Source of the DNA: Earliella scabrosa
Lineage: Eukaryota > Basidiomycota > Agaricomycetes > Polyporales > Polyporaceae
Length of the DNA stretch: 64,000 bases
NCBI GenBank assembly: GCA_022605405.1
Contig: JABYQQ010000014.1
Coordinates: 1,364,001-1,428,000, forward strand
Direction: 5' to 3'
A model generated the notes under the pieces. That model ran no database searches and was not told where the DNA came from. It was given only the letters and a program-made list of their open reading frames with translations. Shown here in pieces: positions 23,784-34,818 of this stretch; positions within the stretch are counted from its first letter, which is position 1, and every line of letters starts with the position of its first letter. The position numbers and the translations under genes were made by a program.

Positions 23784-25750
23784 ATGCGTACCGTCCATCC
23801 AGTCTGGTCGATAGCCGAGGTCGTGCGGGTCCTCATGAGGCAGAGCGCGGACGACGAGGCCACGCTGGCTGCCTGTGCGCGGGTCTCGCATGCGTTTTCC
23901 CAGCCGGCACTCGAGGTCCTGTGGGAGGAGCTCCAGGGTATGCACCCGCTCTTCACCATCCTGCGCAAGTCCGTCAAGACGTTCGATATCACACACGAGG
24001 AGACCGGGTTCGACATGAAACGACACGTAAGTTATTCTTCCCGTGGTTGTACGTTCCATGTATTGCAGCCCGCCCGCGTCGACCGACGTGCGGTCGGTGA
24101 TTCTCGGGCGGCGCTTATTGGAACACATCCCGAGACAGCGAGCTTGAGTAGACGTGCAGTCCAGACGAAGTGTCTGCTCCATGGTTGTTCTTCGATGACC
24201 CTTGAGCTGTGGGTCGTTCGTGAATCTGACGGTACCAGTTTCCGTCGCGACGCGTGCACCCCTTCCCCTCGCGTGCGTTGTGTTTCATCAGCAGCGCGCG
24301 GTGCACATTTTGCTCTCAGTCGTCCCTTCGTGTTCTGCTCGTTGGATGTGGTGAGGGGGAAGCGGTGTAGACACGGCGATGCGGTTCTCCATCAATCCCT
24401 TCGTTTGATTGCTCTTCTCAAGTTCTCCTCTCCTTGCATGGTTTGAATGCAGCGAGTTACTCAGACACCGCGACACGGAATGTCTCACATATCTTATTCC
24501 AGGTCATCCGAGGCCCAATAGGAGACGATGAGTGGGCTCGTTTCCAGCACTATGCCAACCTGGTACGAAGCTTCAAGACCGGGAACGAGAGGATCGACGG
24601 AATCATATCTGCCACTCTCCTCGTCAAGACCCAGGGACAACCCTTGTTCCCTCGCCTCACGACGCTTCATTGGAACATGGGAGACCAGTCCTCGGCGTCC
24701 TTCCTGCTCTTCATGTCTCCGATGCTGCGCGACGTCATGCTCGGTTTCCACGGCGACAGCATCATGGAACCGCCCCAGCAGGAGCCCGATGCCGACGAGT
24801 ATACCTCTGTCGCCGCTCTCCAACTTGTTCACGCTGTAGCACCCCACCTGGAGCGTGTGCAAGTAACATGCGGCCACACCTACGTTGCCCAGTTCTTAAC
24901 GCAATTCACGAACTTGCGGTCGGTGAACCTGCACGCCGTCAAGGATCATGCAGCAGTCTATATCGTCTGCCAAACCCTTCCGCTGCTCCAGCGCCTGGAC
25001 GTATTCTATTCACGGGTTTTAGAAGACGAGCGCCCATCGCTTCCAGCTCACCTCCCCGACCTCCATCTCGGAGCGATCACGACCCTCAAGCTCTCCGGCG
25101 ACACCGAGATGACCACACTTACGCTCGAGGCGATCCAGACCCACCGCTTGCGCTCCATCGTGATCAAGATCGAATTCCTGGACGACCTCTGCGCGCGCTG
25201 CATCCATGCAGTCGCGACGCGCCTCGCAGGCTCCCTCCACACGCTCAAAGTCGAATTCCACGACCACTACACTGGTATGCAGCCCCGCGTATTCCATGAC
25301 CTCGTCGCCCCGCTCTACGCCCTGCGCACCTTGCGGCAGGTGTTGTTCGGCGTGTGCTTCGAGACTCCCGTGGTCGTCACAGCGAAGGACCTGGCGAATA
25401 TCGCGCAGGCGTGGCCGGACTTGGAGCGCCTCCGCCTGCCGTATTCGCGCTCTCTGGACGAGGACGAAGGGGTTGTAGCGCAGCCCGTCCCAATCACGGC
25501 GCTCGAGCATCTTGCCAAGGGCTGCCCGCGCCTCTGGATGCTCGTCATGCAGATGCCTGATGCCACGCCACTGGAGGGCATGAACCTGGATGCCATCCCG
25601 ACTTATCCCAACCTCCTTCGTCGGGCGCACCTCATGGCGGGAGAGTGGGAGGAGGAAGACTTTGAGCGCGCGATTGACTACCTGCAGTGCATTTTCCCAA
25701 GACTCGAGGAAGACCAGATCCTCACGGACATGGACTTCCTGGACATGTAG
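23784..25750 (+). CDS. F-box protein, lineage C, copy 2 (intact)
   Basis: A likely SCF ubiquitin-ligase substrate receptor with unknown target. Exons are 23784-24026 and 24503-25750 (496 aa, phase 0 junction into VIRGPIGDDEWARF). The N-terminus MRTVHPVWSIAEVVRVLM followed by AACARVSHAFSQPALEVLW is the F-box-like part. The rest is LRR-like repeats, including ITALEHLAKGCPRLWMLV. The intron is 476 nt, against 90 and 242 nt in its siblings, so it has probably gained sequence. It is the only member of the triplet with an unbroken frame. Confidence 0.8.
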
Positions 25751-26061
25751 TATGCCATAGGTCGAGTCGCCGTGATCTACACCTAGAATACGATCTGTAC
25801 GAGTCGCAGTACATAGACGAGAGACCTGATACTGTTCTGTAAACATCATCATGAACCCTGCAGTCTGGAGCGACTAGTACTATGCTCACGTCGCGCTAAG
25901 CAACCAGACAGTGGGCGCCAAAAACTGTGTTCTCACCATTCGCCAACCTGTGTCCCTGTGTGTACTCCCGCTTCCTGTCCTTGGAACTCATCGCTCTCTG
26001 CATGGACAAGACTCGTTCAAAACCAGTTGTCGATGACAAGTGGTGCTAACTATCTCGCAAG
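25751..26061. other. Intergenic between F-box copies 2 and 3
   Basis: Diverged 5' flank of copy 3. It keeps GTGGGCGCCAAAAACTGTG and TATCTCGCAAGACGG, which correspond to flank sequence of the siblings. No gene was seen. Confidence 0.5.
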
Positions 26062-26065
26062 ACGG

Positions 26066-26519
26066 TACAGCTGGTTCCGAAATGAATGCCCGACGACTCC
26101 GATCAAACAAAACGCGCCAGTGCACCAAAAGTGCACTCACCTGAAAATCCTCCGATTTTCGACTTGTCATACATGACAGACTGGCTACAAGTGTCACATC
26201 GAGCATTTCACGCCGACATTGACTATTCAACTTGTCAGCAGACAGCAGACGGAAGGAGACAGCACATCGGGCGCTAAGAGGTTGTGTGTCAAGCGCCCAA
26301 ACATGTTGAATTTTCACTCGACATTGCGGGCCGCGAATCCCCCAAAACGCACTGAGTTCAACATACACGGAGTACCACAATGCTTAAGAGAATAGCTGTA
26401 GCGATTTAGTGGGATTGTGGTCGTGTTCGGTGCTTCAAACTTTTGGATGGTACAAAATGTGCTGTTCGCGCGCTTTGTGCAATCAGTGATGTCGGGCATT
26501 CATTTCGGAACCAGCTGTA
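26066..26519. mobile_element. Tc1/mariner-type MITE, 450 bp, with TA duplication
   Basis: Element 26068-26517 has perfect 27-bp terminal inverted repeats (26068-26094 and 26491-26517; outer end CAGCTGGTTCCGAAATGAAT) flanked by TA on both sides (26066-26067 and 26518-26519). The TA target and the size fit a Tc1/mariner-derived MITE. It has no coding capacity. The joined flanks, CTCGCAAGACGG-TA-GCCAACG, match the empty site near 23731 upstream of copy 2. Confidence 0.85.
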
Positions 26520-26561
26520 GCCAACGTACAAATGTCAAACTGCACCCACCCGCGGGGCGCG

Positions 26562-28302
26562 ATGTGTACCGTCCATCCAGTCTGGGTCATCGCGGAGGTC
26601 GTGCGGGAGCTCATGGAACAATGCCGGGACAACAAGGAGACATTGGCCAGCTGTGCGCGGGTCTCGCATACGTTCTCTCAACCGGCACTGGAGGTGTTGT
26701 GGGGGAGCTGGACGGTATGCACGCGCTCTACTCCATCCTTCGCACTTCCATCAAGACGATATGGACTCAACACAAGGGTATCAATGTCATGCAACACGTA
26801 AGTGTTCTGTTATCTCTGAGCTCGCTACATCCCGCATCTCTCGAGTAGCATCATCTTCCGTCTTGTGCCCGGTTATCATTGACCGTGTTCGCACTCTCCC
26901 GACGTGTCTCTCTCGGGTACCGTCGGGACTTTGACAAAGGCTGATGTAGCCATCAGTTGGCGGCAGGCGAGGATTGGAGAGTGTCATATATGCAATATAT
27001 GCATAACGGAATACCCATGGCTCACGACTATCCATCTAGGTTATTCGAGGCCCCATAGCAGACGGGGAATGGGCTCGTTCACAGTTCTACGCCAATCTTG
27101 TACGAGTATTGACGAGGTCTGACGATCAGGAGAGGGTTGACGCGGTCACATCCGCTACCCTTCTTCTCAAGAATCAAGGACAACCCCTGCTCCCTCGACT
27201 CACCAAACTTTACTATGTCGTCGAAGACGAGTACTCGTCCGACCTCCTGCTCTTCATGTCTCCGACGCTGCGAGACGTTTCCGTCGGTGTTCGAGGCCTT
27301 GCCTCCCTGTACCCGCCAAAGCAAGAGCCTCACGCCGACGAGTATAGCAGCGCCGCTGTTCTGCAAATCGTCCATGCTGTAGCACCCCACCTGCAACGTG
27401 CGCAGATTGCCTGTACACACATCCACGTCGCACAATCCTTGATTCGTTTCACCAACTTGCGTTCAGTGGCGCTGAAGTTTGTCAAGGATCCCTCCGCGGT
27501 CCATCTCGTCTGCCACTCCCTGCCACTACTCCAACGCCTTGACGTTTACTACGCACACGCTTTCAGGGCCGAGCGCTTCCAGCCGCTCCCCACACACCTG
27601 CCTGACCTTCATCTGGGATCAATTACGAGCCTCAAACTCTCCGGCAATTCCGACTGGACCGCGCTTACGCTAGAGGCAATTCGAACGCACCGCCTGCGCA
27701 GAATTGTGGTCAGTGTAGAGCTAGTCGACGACATCCCCGCGCGCTGCATCGGCACAATCGCGACACGCCTTGCGCACGCGGGTCCCCTCAGCGCGCTCAC
27801 GCTCGACCTGGACGACAACGATCTCAATATGCAGCCCCGAGTCTTCCATGACCTCGTCGCTCCCCTGTACGCCGTCCGCACCCTGCGGGAGGTCTCATTC
27901 GACGTGTGTTTCGAGACCCCGGTGGTCGTCACCGCGGAGGACCTGGAGAACATCGCGCGGGCGTGGCCAGATCTGCAGCACCTCGGCCTGCGGTATTCGC
28001 GCCCCCACGACGTGTACGAAAGTGCAGCGTATGCGTTGCCACCTGTCCCAATCACGGCGCTCGAGCATCTTGCGAGGGGCTGCCCGCAACTCGCGATGCT
28101 CGTCATCGACATGCCCGATTCTGCACCACTGGAGGGCATGGACTTGGACGCCGTCCCGACGTATGTCAATCTCCTTCGTCGAGCGCACCTCTGGTCTCCT
28201 CTCCCCCGTGACTCTCCCGCCAATGAGCGCGCGATTGTCTACCTTCAGCACATCTTCCCAAAGCTTAAAGTGGATCAAATCCTCACGGACGTGGACTTCT
28301 AG
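26562..28302 (+). pseudogene. F-box protein, lineage C, copy 3 (frameshift in exon 1)
   Basis: Exon 1 is 26562-26797 and exon 2 is 27040-28302, with a 242-nt intron. Exon 1 starts normally (MCTVHPVWVIAEVVRELM, SCARVSHTFSQPALEVLW). Near 26701-26706 it has GGGGGAGC where copy 2 has GGGAGGAGC, a 1-nt loss that shifts the frame. The downstream frame MHALYSILRTSIKT resumes the family sequence. Exon 2 is completely open (VIRGPIADGEWARSQFYANL to ILTDVDF). It is therefore either a young pseudogene, a gene started downstream without its F-box, or a base-call error in a G run. Confidence 0.75.
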
Positions 28303-28593
28303 GGCGCGTATTGTGAACGAGTTTACATCATTATCACATCCGCCGGGATGCGTGTAAGGGGAGGAGGATAGCAGCTCACCCCGTTATGCTGTGATCGAGG
28401 CGATGGCTGGCTCTCAGGATCTCTTGCAAGCCTTTCCGCCAAGGTGATCCTGTAATCGGCGCGGCTCATGATCATGCTATCGTACACTCCAAATCTGATA
28501 CATGCCTGTTCATGCGGGACAACCTTCGAGTGGAACGAAGTCCACGGTCTCCTTCCTAGCACACCCCACCAACCTCTCAACCTTTCCTGCCGA

Positions 28594-30545
28594 CTACTTG
28601 CTGTCATGCTCATCTCGGTCTCTTGCAGCCTCGACATCCGTCGTGCCCACGGTCCCCATCGTCTGCCGCTTTTTCTCCTCGTCCAACTCAGACCCGCTCA
28701 CGCTCGTCCGAGTCATCCCATCCTCGTAGTCGCTACGATCACCCCCCTCAAGCCCACGCCGCATCTGCCCCAGAAACTCCGCAACGACCTTGCTCCGGTG
28801 GCCGTCATCGTCCTTGTCCTTGTCCACCTGAGAGTCCAGGTCGCCCTCTCCCGAGTGCGCGGTAGCCGTAGCAGTGGCGCGCGACATCATCGCGACCGGG
28901 TCCTCCCCGAACTCGTCCGCAAGCGAGCTCAGGCCCGAGCGCGGGATACGACGCCTGCCTCCGGCCCCGCCGTTGGATGTGGCGGCGAAGCTGGAGAACT
29001 CTTGCGTGGTCGAGCCGCCGCTGAACGAGTTCGGGTGGTGGGCGTAGGCGCGCATGCGGAGGAAGAAGCGCGCTGTGAGCAGTCCGGAGAGCCTGTGTGC
29101 CGCATGGGCGGTGGCGGGTGAGCGAGACCCAGGATGGACGTTTAATAGAGGTTGAGGAGACGTGCACGTACGGGAGGGTTATTGCGTTCAGTAAACGCCG
29201 CGGGAAGCCGCCCTGGGATGATTAGCATGATGGGTTAGACGTCGATGCCCCGGACCACTGAAGTTGGCGAGCGGAGACGTACGGAGGCTTTCTGCACAGA
29301 AACTGTGGTGTGAGATTATCTGCGTGAAGTAGATCTAAAGTAGGACGAGACTCACAAAGTTGAGCACGGTCGCGCCGACGGTGAACGCCGACACAAGACT
29401 GCGATCCGTGGTAGCTTGTGAGCCATAGAGGGCGTTGAATGTAAGTACTGACGTTGACGCACCCAAAGTAAAGAACGCCCTGTTCGGCGATGAGGTAGTC
29501 CAACGTGTTCTTCCTCAGCGCGAGAGGACCGCCACCGAACTTCAAGGCTTGCAGGCACCGGAAGAGCGTGAGCAACGTTGCGCTGGCTTCGAAGATACAG
29601 ACTAGAATTGACAGTAGCGTGTTCTCTGTAGGGAGATTTCCGGCGTAATCTTTGAGAGTACCGAGGTGTTTTGCATAGTACTAGCACCTACCGCTGTGGC
29701 GGCTAATCAGATAGAGCACACGAGCGACGGAGATGTTATGGGACTCACAGCTGGTTGGTCGAGGATCCGTGGCATCGGACACCTGGAACGTGCATCTAGT
29801 GACCAGTGTCGGTCTCGGGCGATGGTGAGACATCGAGAGAATCATACTCACACAGTCCAGAATAACGCAGGTCAAGCCAATTGCTCCGAGACCGACTAGA
29901 ATGAACGTGTTCTTGTTGTACACGACGTACGTACGCATGAGGAAGGTGACTGGAGGAAGGACGTGTATTACGATCTGTGTTCAAGGAATCATGTCCATTG
30001 AACCTGTGAGCACTCACAAATAACCGCGGCCCGGCCAAGCACGCTAAAAGCCCCAATGGCCTTGTACCATGCGTCGCAGCTGGGTTGGTGATGAGACTCA
30101 TAGACATGCTCTCTTCAAACGCATGTGCGCTTACTATAAGTGTCCGGAATGTCAGACAGGGGGAAGGGGGTATGAAGTGCTTCGACACACCTTGTTCCCT
30201 AGTTTGTTCGATATGGCAAGGAGATACAGTACGTTGGCCAGCAACGCATACCGGTAGAAGATGTAGAGTCCAGTGGACACCTTGAGGACCCCAGACTTCC
30301 AGATGTACTTCAATTCGGAGGGGAAGGTCAATATATAGTCATAGTAGAGCAGGGCTGTGAGCGCGGTTAACACCCCGAGACATAGAAAAGGGCGGGAGCG
30401 GGCTACCAATGCTAGACCACTGTATGGCAAACTGAAGAAAGCTTCGTACACTGTGTGAATAATCGCCAAGATGGGGTGGGGGGGGGGGGGGGGCACAGGA
30501 CGGATGTACTCACTGTTGTTGGGCGGATGTAGTGGCGGATGGCAT
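28594..30545 (-). CDS. DUF6533-domain multi-pass membrane protein
   Basis: A basidiomycete seven-helix-type membrane protein of unknown function. It has ten exons: 30545-30514, 30419-30189, 30079-30018, 29949-29852, 29795-29749, 29702-29692 (11 nt), 29625-29463, 29398-29356, 29212-29172 and 29092-28594, in consistent phase for 408 aa. The DUF6533 signature is YYDYILTFPSELKYIW. Further blocks are VCDAWYKAIGAFSVLGRAAV, MHVPGVRCHGSSTNQ, LVSAFTVGATVLNF and RRLLNAITLP-LSGLLTARFFLR. The C-terminal ~150 residues are hydrophilic, acidic and presumably cytoplasmic. The 11-nt microexon supplies RHS between NQL and ENTLLS. The 143-nt intron before RRLLNA may hide a few codons. Intron 1 contains a run of 16 G. 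Confidence 0.82.
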
Positions 30546-31789
30546 GGTCACGACCGTCGGAATACAGGCGCATAGAGAGGAGGATCGAAGCTATATAGCG
30601 TTCAGCTGAACCTTCGATGTGCGCTGCTACTACCGCCGGCTCAATGTACCTCGTGCACTCGACTTCGCGGAACAGAATCATCCACCTTTAGGGTTGGAGC
30701 ATGTCCAGCGCGGCGCACTGCGAATCAGCGTACCAGTTCAATCAGGGTGCTACGCAGGTATGGCACATCTTCCTTGTCTTCTGGTTGCGATGTTCACCAC
30801 CTGCTGCACCGAGTTTAACCTTACCTAGCCGCACGTCCCAGGTGAGTCATAGCGAGACGCTCCATCGCATGGTATACTCTGAGCTCCCGGAGGATCCGGC
30901 CGCGCATTGCATGCTGAGCGCCGCCTATCGCGATCGCTAACCATCCTGGGTGAATAGTTCAGCGATTGTTCCGGTAGTCTTGCTGAAGGCAAATACCTTG
31001 ATCAGCTTGATTCTTCAGAAATCCCTGACTGGCTTATGATCTCAGACGGGCATCTCGACCCAATGCCATCCGGCAAGGACCAAGGATGGGTCAGTGCGCC
31101 AAGCATTCAGAGGAAAACTCTGCTCCCGCTGGGGCAGTGAGCGCAGTGATTACCTTCGTGGTACACTATAAAGATGCCGGTAGACGGTCGAAAGAGGCTT
31201 CCATCCGGCATGGATCCAACTATAGAGGGGATGATCCTACAGCCGGTCTGTCAGATGAAGGGGATTTTGGCACCGTCCACTCACATGTAGCACGTTTGTG
31301 TTTGCATCCTGCACTCTATTCGTCTTCTCTTAACCTACTCCATAAGTAGTACTTCACTATGCTTGGCTGGCGTATTCGGCGAAGCATGAGCGGTGCGCTT
31401 CCTATCTTAGACCGTACGCATGCCGGCGTTCGAATTGCTCTTGAAACTAGAGGACTGCGGCCGGGAAGGAAGATGTGGTTTTTGAACTTCGACAGCGACA
31501 TTTGACGCGTTGACGCTCCTTCTGCGTGGGAAGCACGCTTGTTTGGCCCGCCTTTGCCCAGGGATGTCGTAGGGTACTGCCTCTGCTGCCCCGAAGATCT
31601 CTGCAACCATCCGCATCCATCCGCATCCATCACGTGCAAGGCATCCATCCATCCGCTTCGACGCCACCAGCCCAAACGACACTCAGACCGCAGCCGCCAC
31701 GGATGCTTGAAGTTGAGGAGTTCTCTTGGCAAGATCAACCGAATGCGGAGGGAAGCCTGATAGTGGAACCGCCTAGACAAGGCTGGCAG
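30546..31789. other. Intergenic, no supported gene
   Basis: About 1.2 kb without a credible gene. A short open segment near 31005-31138 (IPDWLMISDGHLDPMPSGKD) has protein-like composition but no splice context. It may be a gene relic. Confidence 0.4.
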
Positions 31790-32205
31790 ATTGACGTCCA
31801 ACTCGTCGCTTGCGCATCCTCTTGCGCGCGCTCGGGGTGTTGGGGTCTGTCAGCGGCGTGGTCAGAATTGCAAGATCCGTGGCTCTTGGGGCGGTTCGCC
31901 GGGGTCGTCCCAAGCAAGCGTCAGTCACAGCTCTCGGCCATGTACTTGAGGAACACACGACGTACCTGGCATGTGCAGCGTCGGATTCTAACGCAAATCG
32001 CGACTTGGCACAGCGGGTGGGAAAGAACTTGGCCCACGTTGGCCTCTCCAGTAGAGGAACCCAGAAGAGAGCACTCTTGCAGGATCTCCACAATCTCGGG
32101 CTCATGCTCGTCTTTCAAGACACTGATCGAACCACGCCTTGCGGTGCTTGTACTTGCCACAATACCAATGCCAGCTACGATGCGGAAGCGTTCTGCGTCA
32201 GACAC
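31790..32205 (-). pseudogene. Relic of a lineage-A F-box gene 3' end
   Basis: On the minus strand, EPEIVEILQECSLL and, after a frame change, RPTWAKFFPTRCAKSRFAL match the neighbour's GPEVADILQECPLLEYVG and PIWVEFHPSRCAEPRFVV. A GTACGT donor follows at the same place as in the intact genes. Only the penultimate exon and a little flank survive, with at least one frameshift. It lies directly 3' of the intact gene, as a partial tandem duplication would. Confidence 0.65.
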
Positions 32206-32331
32206 GGGTGAGGTGAGTTACGGGGGTATAAACATCACGAAGGTGGAACATGATGATAGATACTACAACAAGACACAGAGTGTTGCGTGCGTATGTACAC
32301 ATACAACTGGCAATGACTGCAGGCATGCATG

Positions 32332-34312
32332 TCACGAAGGTCCGGATGCTCGCCGTCGTTGGCTGTGCCTGGAATACTCGAGACCTGCCTCAAGGTCACG
32401 GTTGAACATGTTATACCAATTGAACGGTATACTTTCGGAGTCCCTACTCGGGGAGGGTTCAGTAAGACCAGTAGAGGATAAGAGGAAGGTATGACGTACT
32501 CGTGTTCTGGATCATATTCCACGACGAAACGCGGTTCGGCACAACGTGAGGGATGGAATTCGACCCATATCGGACTTGGAATGCCATGGTACAGTATTCC
32601 AACATACTCCAAGAGTGGACACTCCTGCAGGATATCGGCGACCTCTGGACCACGTGTTGTTCTGAGAGTTTCGAACCATGTCTTGCGAAGAGCAATATCA
32701 CTACAATACGCCCCGTGGTCATCCCGAAAGTCGAGGTTGAGATGGAGTGTACGGAGCGACTTCACTCTGGTGAGTAGGCGAGCAATATGGATCTAGGCGA
32801 ACGTTGTGAGTTTGAAAAGGAGCTGCGATGACATGAGGGGATAAGAGCGACTCACATGTTCAACTTCCTCTTCTCTATTCGAACGGTAGCGATGGAGCTC
32901 GAGATGGGAAAGGTGTGGATAAGAATCCACAACGTACTCTATGAGCTCGTCGTCCGATCCTGCCGTATCGGCAAGATAAACGAGCTCAAGGGTGCGTAAC
33001 AGGGGCATGTTCATGCGTTTGAGGATAGATAAACATTCGGCGGATGACAATATGGGCGACCCCCATTTGCCATACTTGGCTCCTTGTCCCAAGTGATGGT
33101 AATAACGTGGATAATCTCGTAAGCAGAGGTGGAAGAGGCTGGTGGCGTCAACAGAGAAGATGCCATCCTCTGGGTCTGGGTACGTCAGGGTGAGTGATCG
33201 CAATCCAGACAGGATGCTTGCTGGGCTGTGTCGTCCAAGGATCGGGGCTCGACCAATGGCATCTTTGCGACAAACAAGCAAGGAGAGCTTGGTCATCTGA
33301 GATAGCGAGCGGAGGAAGGGAGGGAGCGCGTCGACTTGCGATGGATTGCGGTAGCGTCCATGCAGAGAGAGGGAGCGCAGTTCTGGCCACGACACCTCAG
33401 TCATGGAGAGCAGAGGGGCCGTCTCCAAGGGCACCACGAGTTCTCTCATAGATCCGCACATCCTGGGCACAAGGGCTGACATGGAGGATGCTTCCCGAGA
33501 ATACCTCTCGTCAATTGTTCCCAAGCCACGCTGAGCCCTCGTGTTGCTCATCATGGCTTCTCGCCACAGTGGCGTATTGTAGCAGAAACGCTGAATATTG
33601 GATGAATAATAAGTAGCCACGTCCTGGTCAAGGAAAGGCTTCTGATAGTAGAATGCCGCTCTGGGACTGAAAGATAAGGAAACGATGCGCGGCCGGGCAA
33701 GGCATATCTTCATGATTGCCCAACATATGGGATGGTTGAAAGTGAGGGCAGAGAGAGCGGGTAGAGAGGACAACAACTCCTCGAACCAGAGAACAAAGGA
33801 TTTCGATTCATCCATTAAATCGCAGGTTAAATGCCTTATATGAGTTCATGTTATTGTGAGGACACCCTGCGCTCATGTCGGAAGACGCACCTAGCATGTT
33901 GACGAACTATATCAGGGGGCTGGACCAGTCCTAACCAGCAGCGAGAGAATAGAATGGGCGCGAGAAGACCGCGTAGCCTCCGTGAACAGGAAGCGAGGTT
34001 TTTCAGGTTGTTCCCCTTTCTTCCAAGTTCCGCCGTGATCAATAGCACAACATCTCCGTTGACAGTCTCCAGGCTGGGACCTTCTATGTCAGCGATCTGA
34101 ATGGAACAAACCTCGACGAACCTTGGTATGGGTATCCGACTGTCGAGAGATGACTGTTGGACGGTCGGAGCCGGGATCAAGCTCCGTGCTGGAGTCCTAG
34201 CCACTGGAAGTCCTGTGAGGTGGATGGCGGTCGGAGAGGATGTGTAGTCGGAACTGTCCCATTGGAAGATGAGAGAAATAAAGCTTGCGAGTGTTCTGGG
34301 CGCGAGGGACAT
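32332..34312 (-). CDS. F-box/LRR-type protein, lineage A, second copy
   Basis: Paralog of the gene at 3910-5892. Exons are 34312-33891, 33834-32856, 32792-32500 and 32443-32332 (601 aa, phases consistent). The F-box region is LETVNGDVVLLITAELG followed by LKNLASCSRRLRGLLAP. Conserved blocks include TLHLNLDFRDDHGAYC and ILQECPLLEYVGILYHG. The C-terminal tail after FNRDLEAG differs from the paralog, which continues with a WAWHSEQNS block. Either the last intron is missed here or the tail has been lost. The N-terminal ~75 residues before the F-box are specific to this copy. The start was taken at the first ATG of the open frame. Confidence 0.7.
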
Positions 34313-34818
34313 GGTGACTGGGGCTCGAACGGAGGGACGAACTGCAAGTTCAACTTCAAGTTGCCTCTTCGCCCTTGCTGAGTCATCCGGGCGCCTGTCC
34401 CTTTAGTAACGCATGCCTGACGCATGCTTCCCTCCCCGCCAGTGCCACAGTGCCACGCTGCGTTCGCCCCTTGTAATTTGTGCCTCCTTGCTCAGTGCTC
34501 CTGCACTTCGACTGAAGTACGAAGTACGATTAAACTCGACTATCATCCAGGCTCATGTCACCTTTTGTCGCCACTGGCACCGTGATCAACACAATCATAT
34601 TCCTCATGTCGTCTGCCTACCAGTTCGTTGCGACGTCGACGGCCTTTTGTCTCTTGACACATGTGCACTGAGACGGGCGGCCTGTAGCATCCTTTCTTAG
34701 GAGGCCCAATGGGCTCCGGAATAGTATATAAGCACGCATCTCAGTAGACGGTATGGGCATCACTCCTCTGCGGATATACTCCAGAAATTCACTTCCGTCT
34801 AATTGCTAGCCACCACTC
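34313..34818. other. Intergenic with TATA element
   Basis: Shared upstream region of the F-box gene (minus) and the gene at 34819 (plus). GTATATAAGC near 34725-34734 is a good TATA box for the plus-strand gene. Confidence 0.5.

Noticed and set aside
31526..32494. 322-aa plus-strand open frame
   Set aside because: It is antisense to the F-box relic and the 3' end of the F-box gene, with no splice or composition support.
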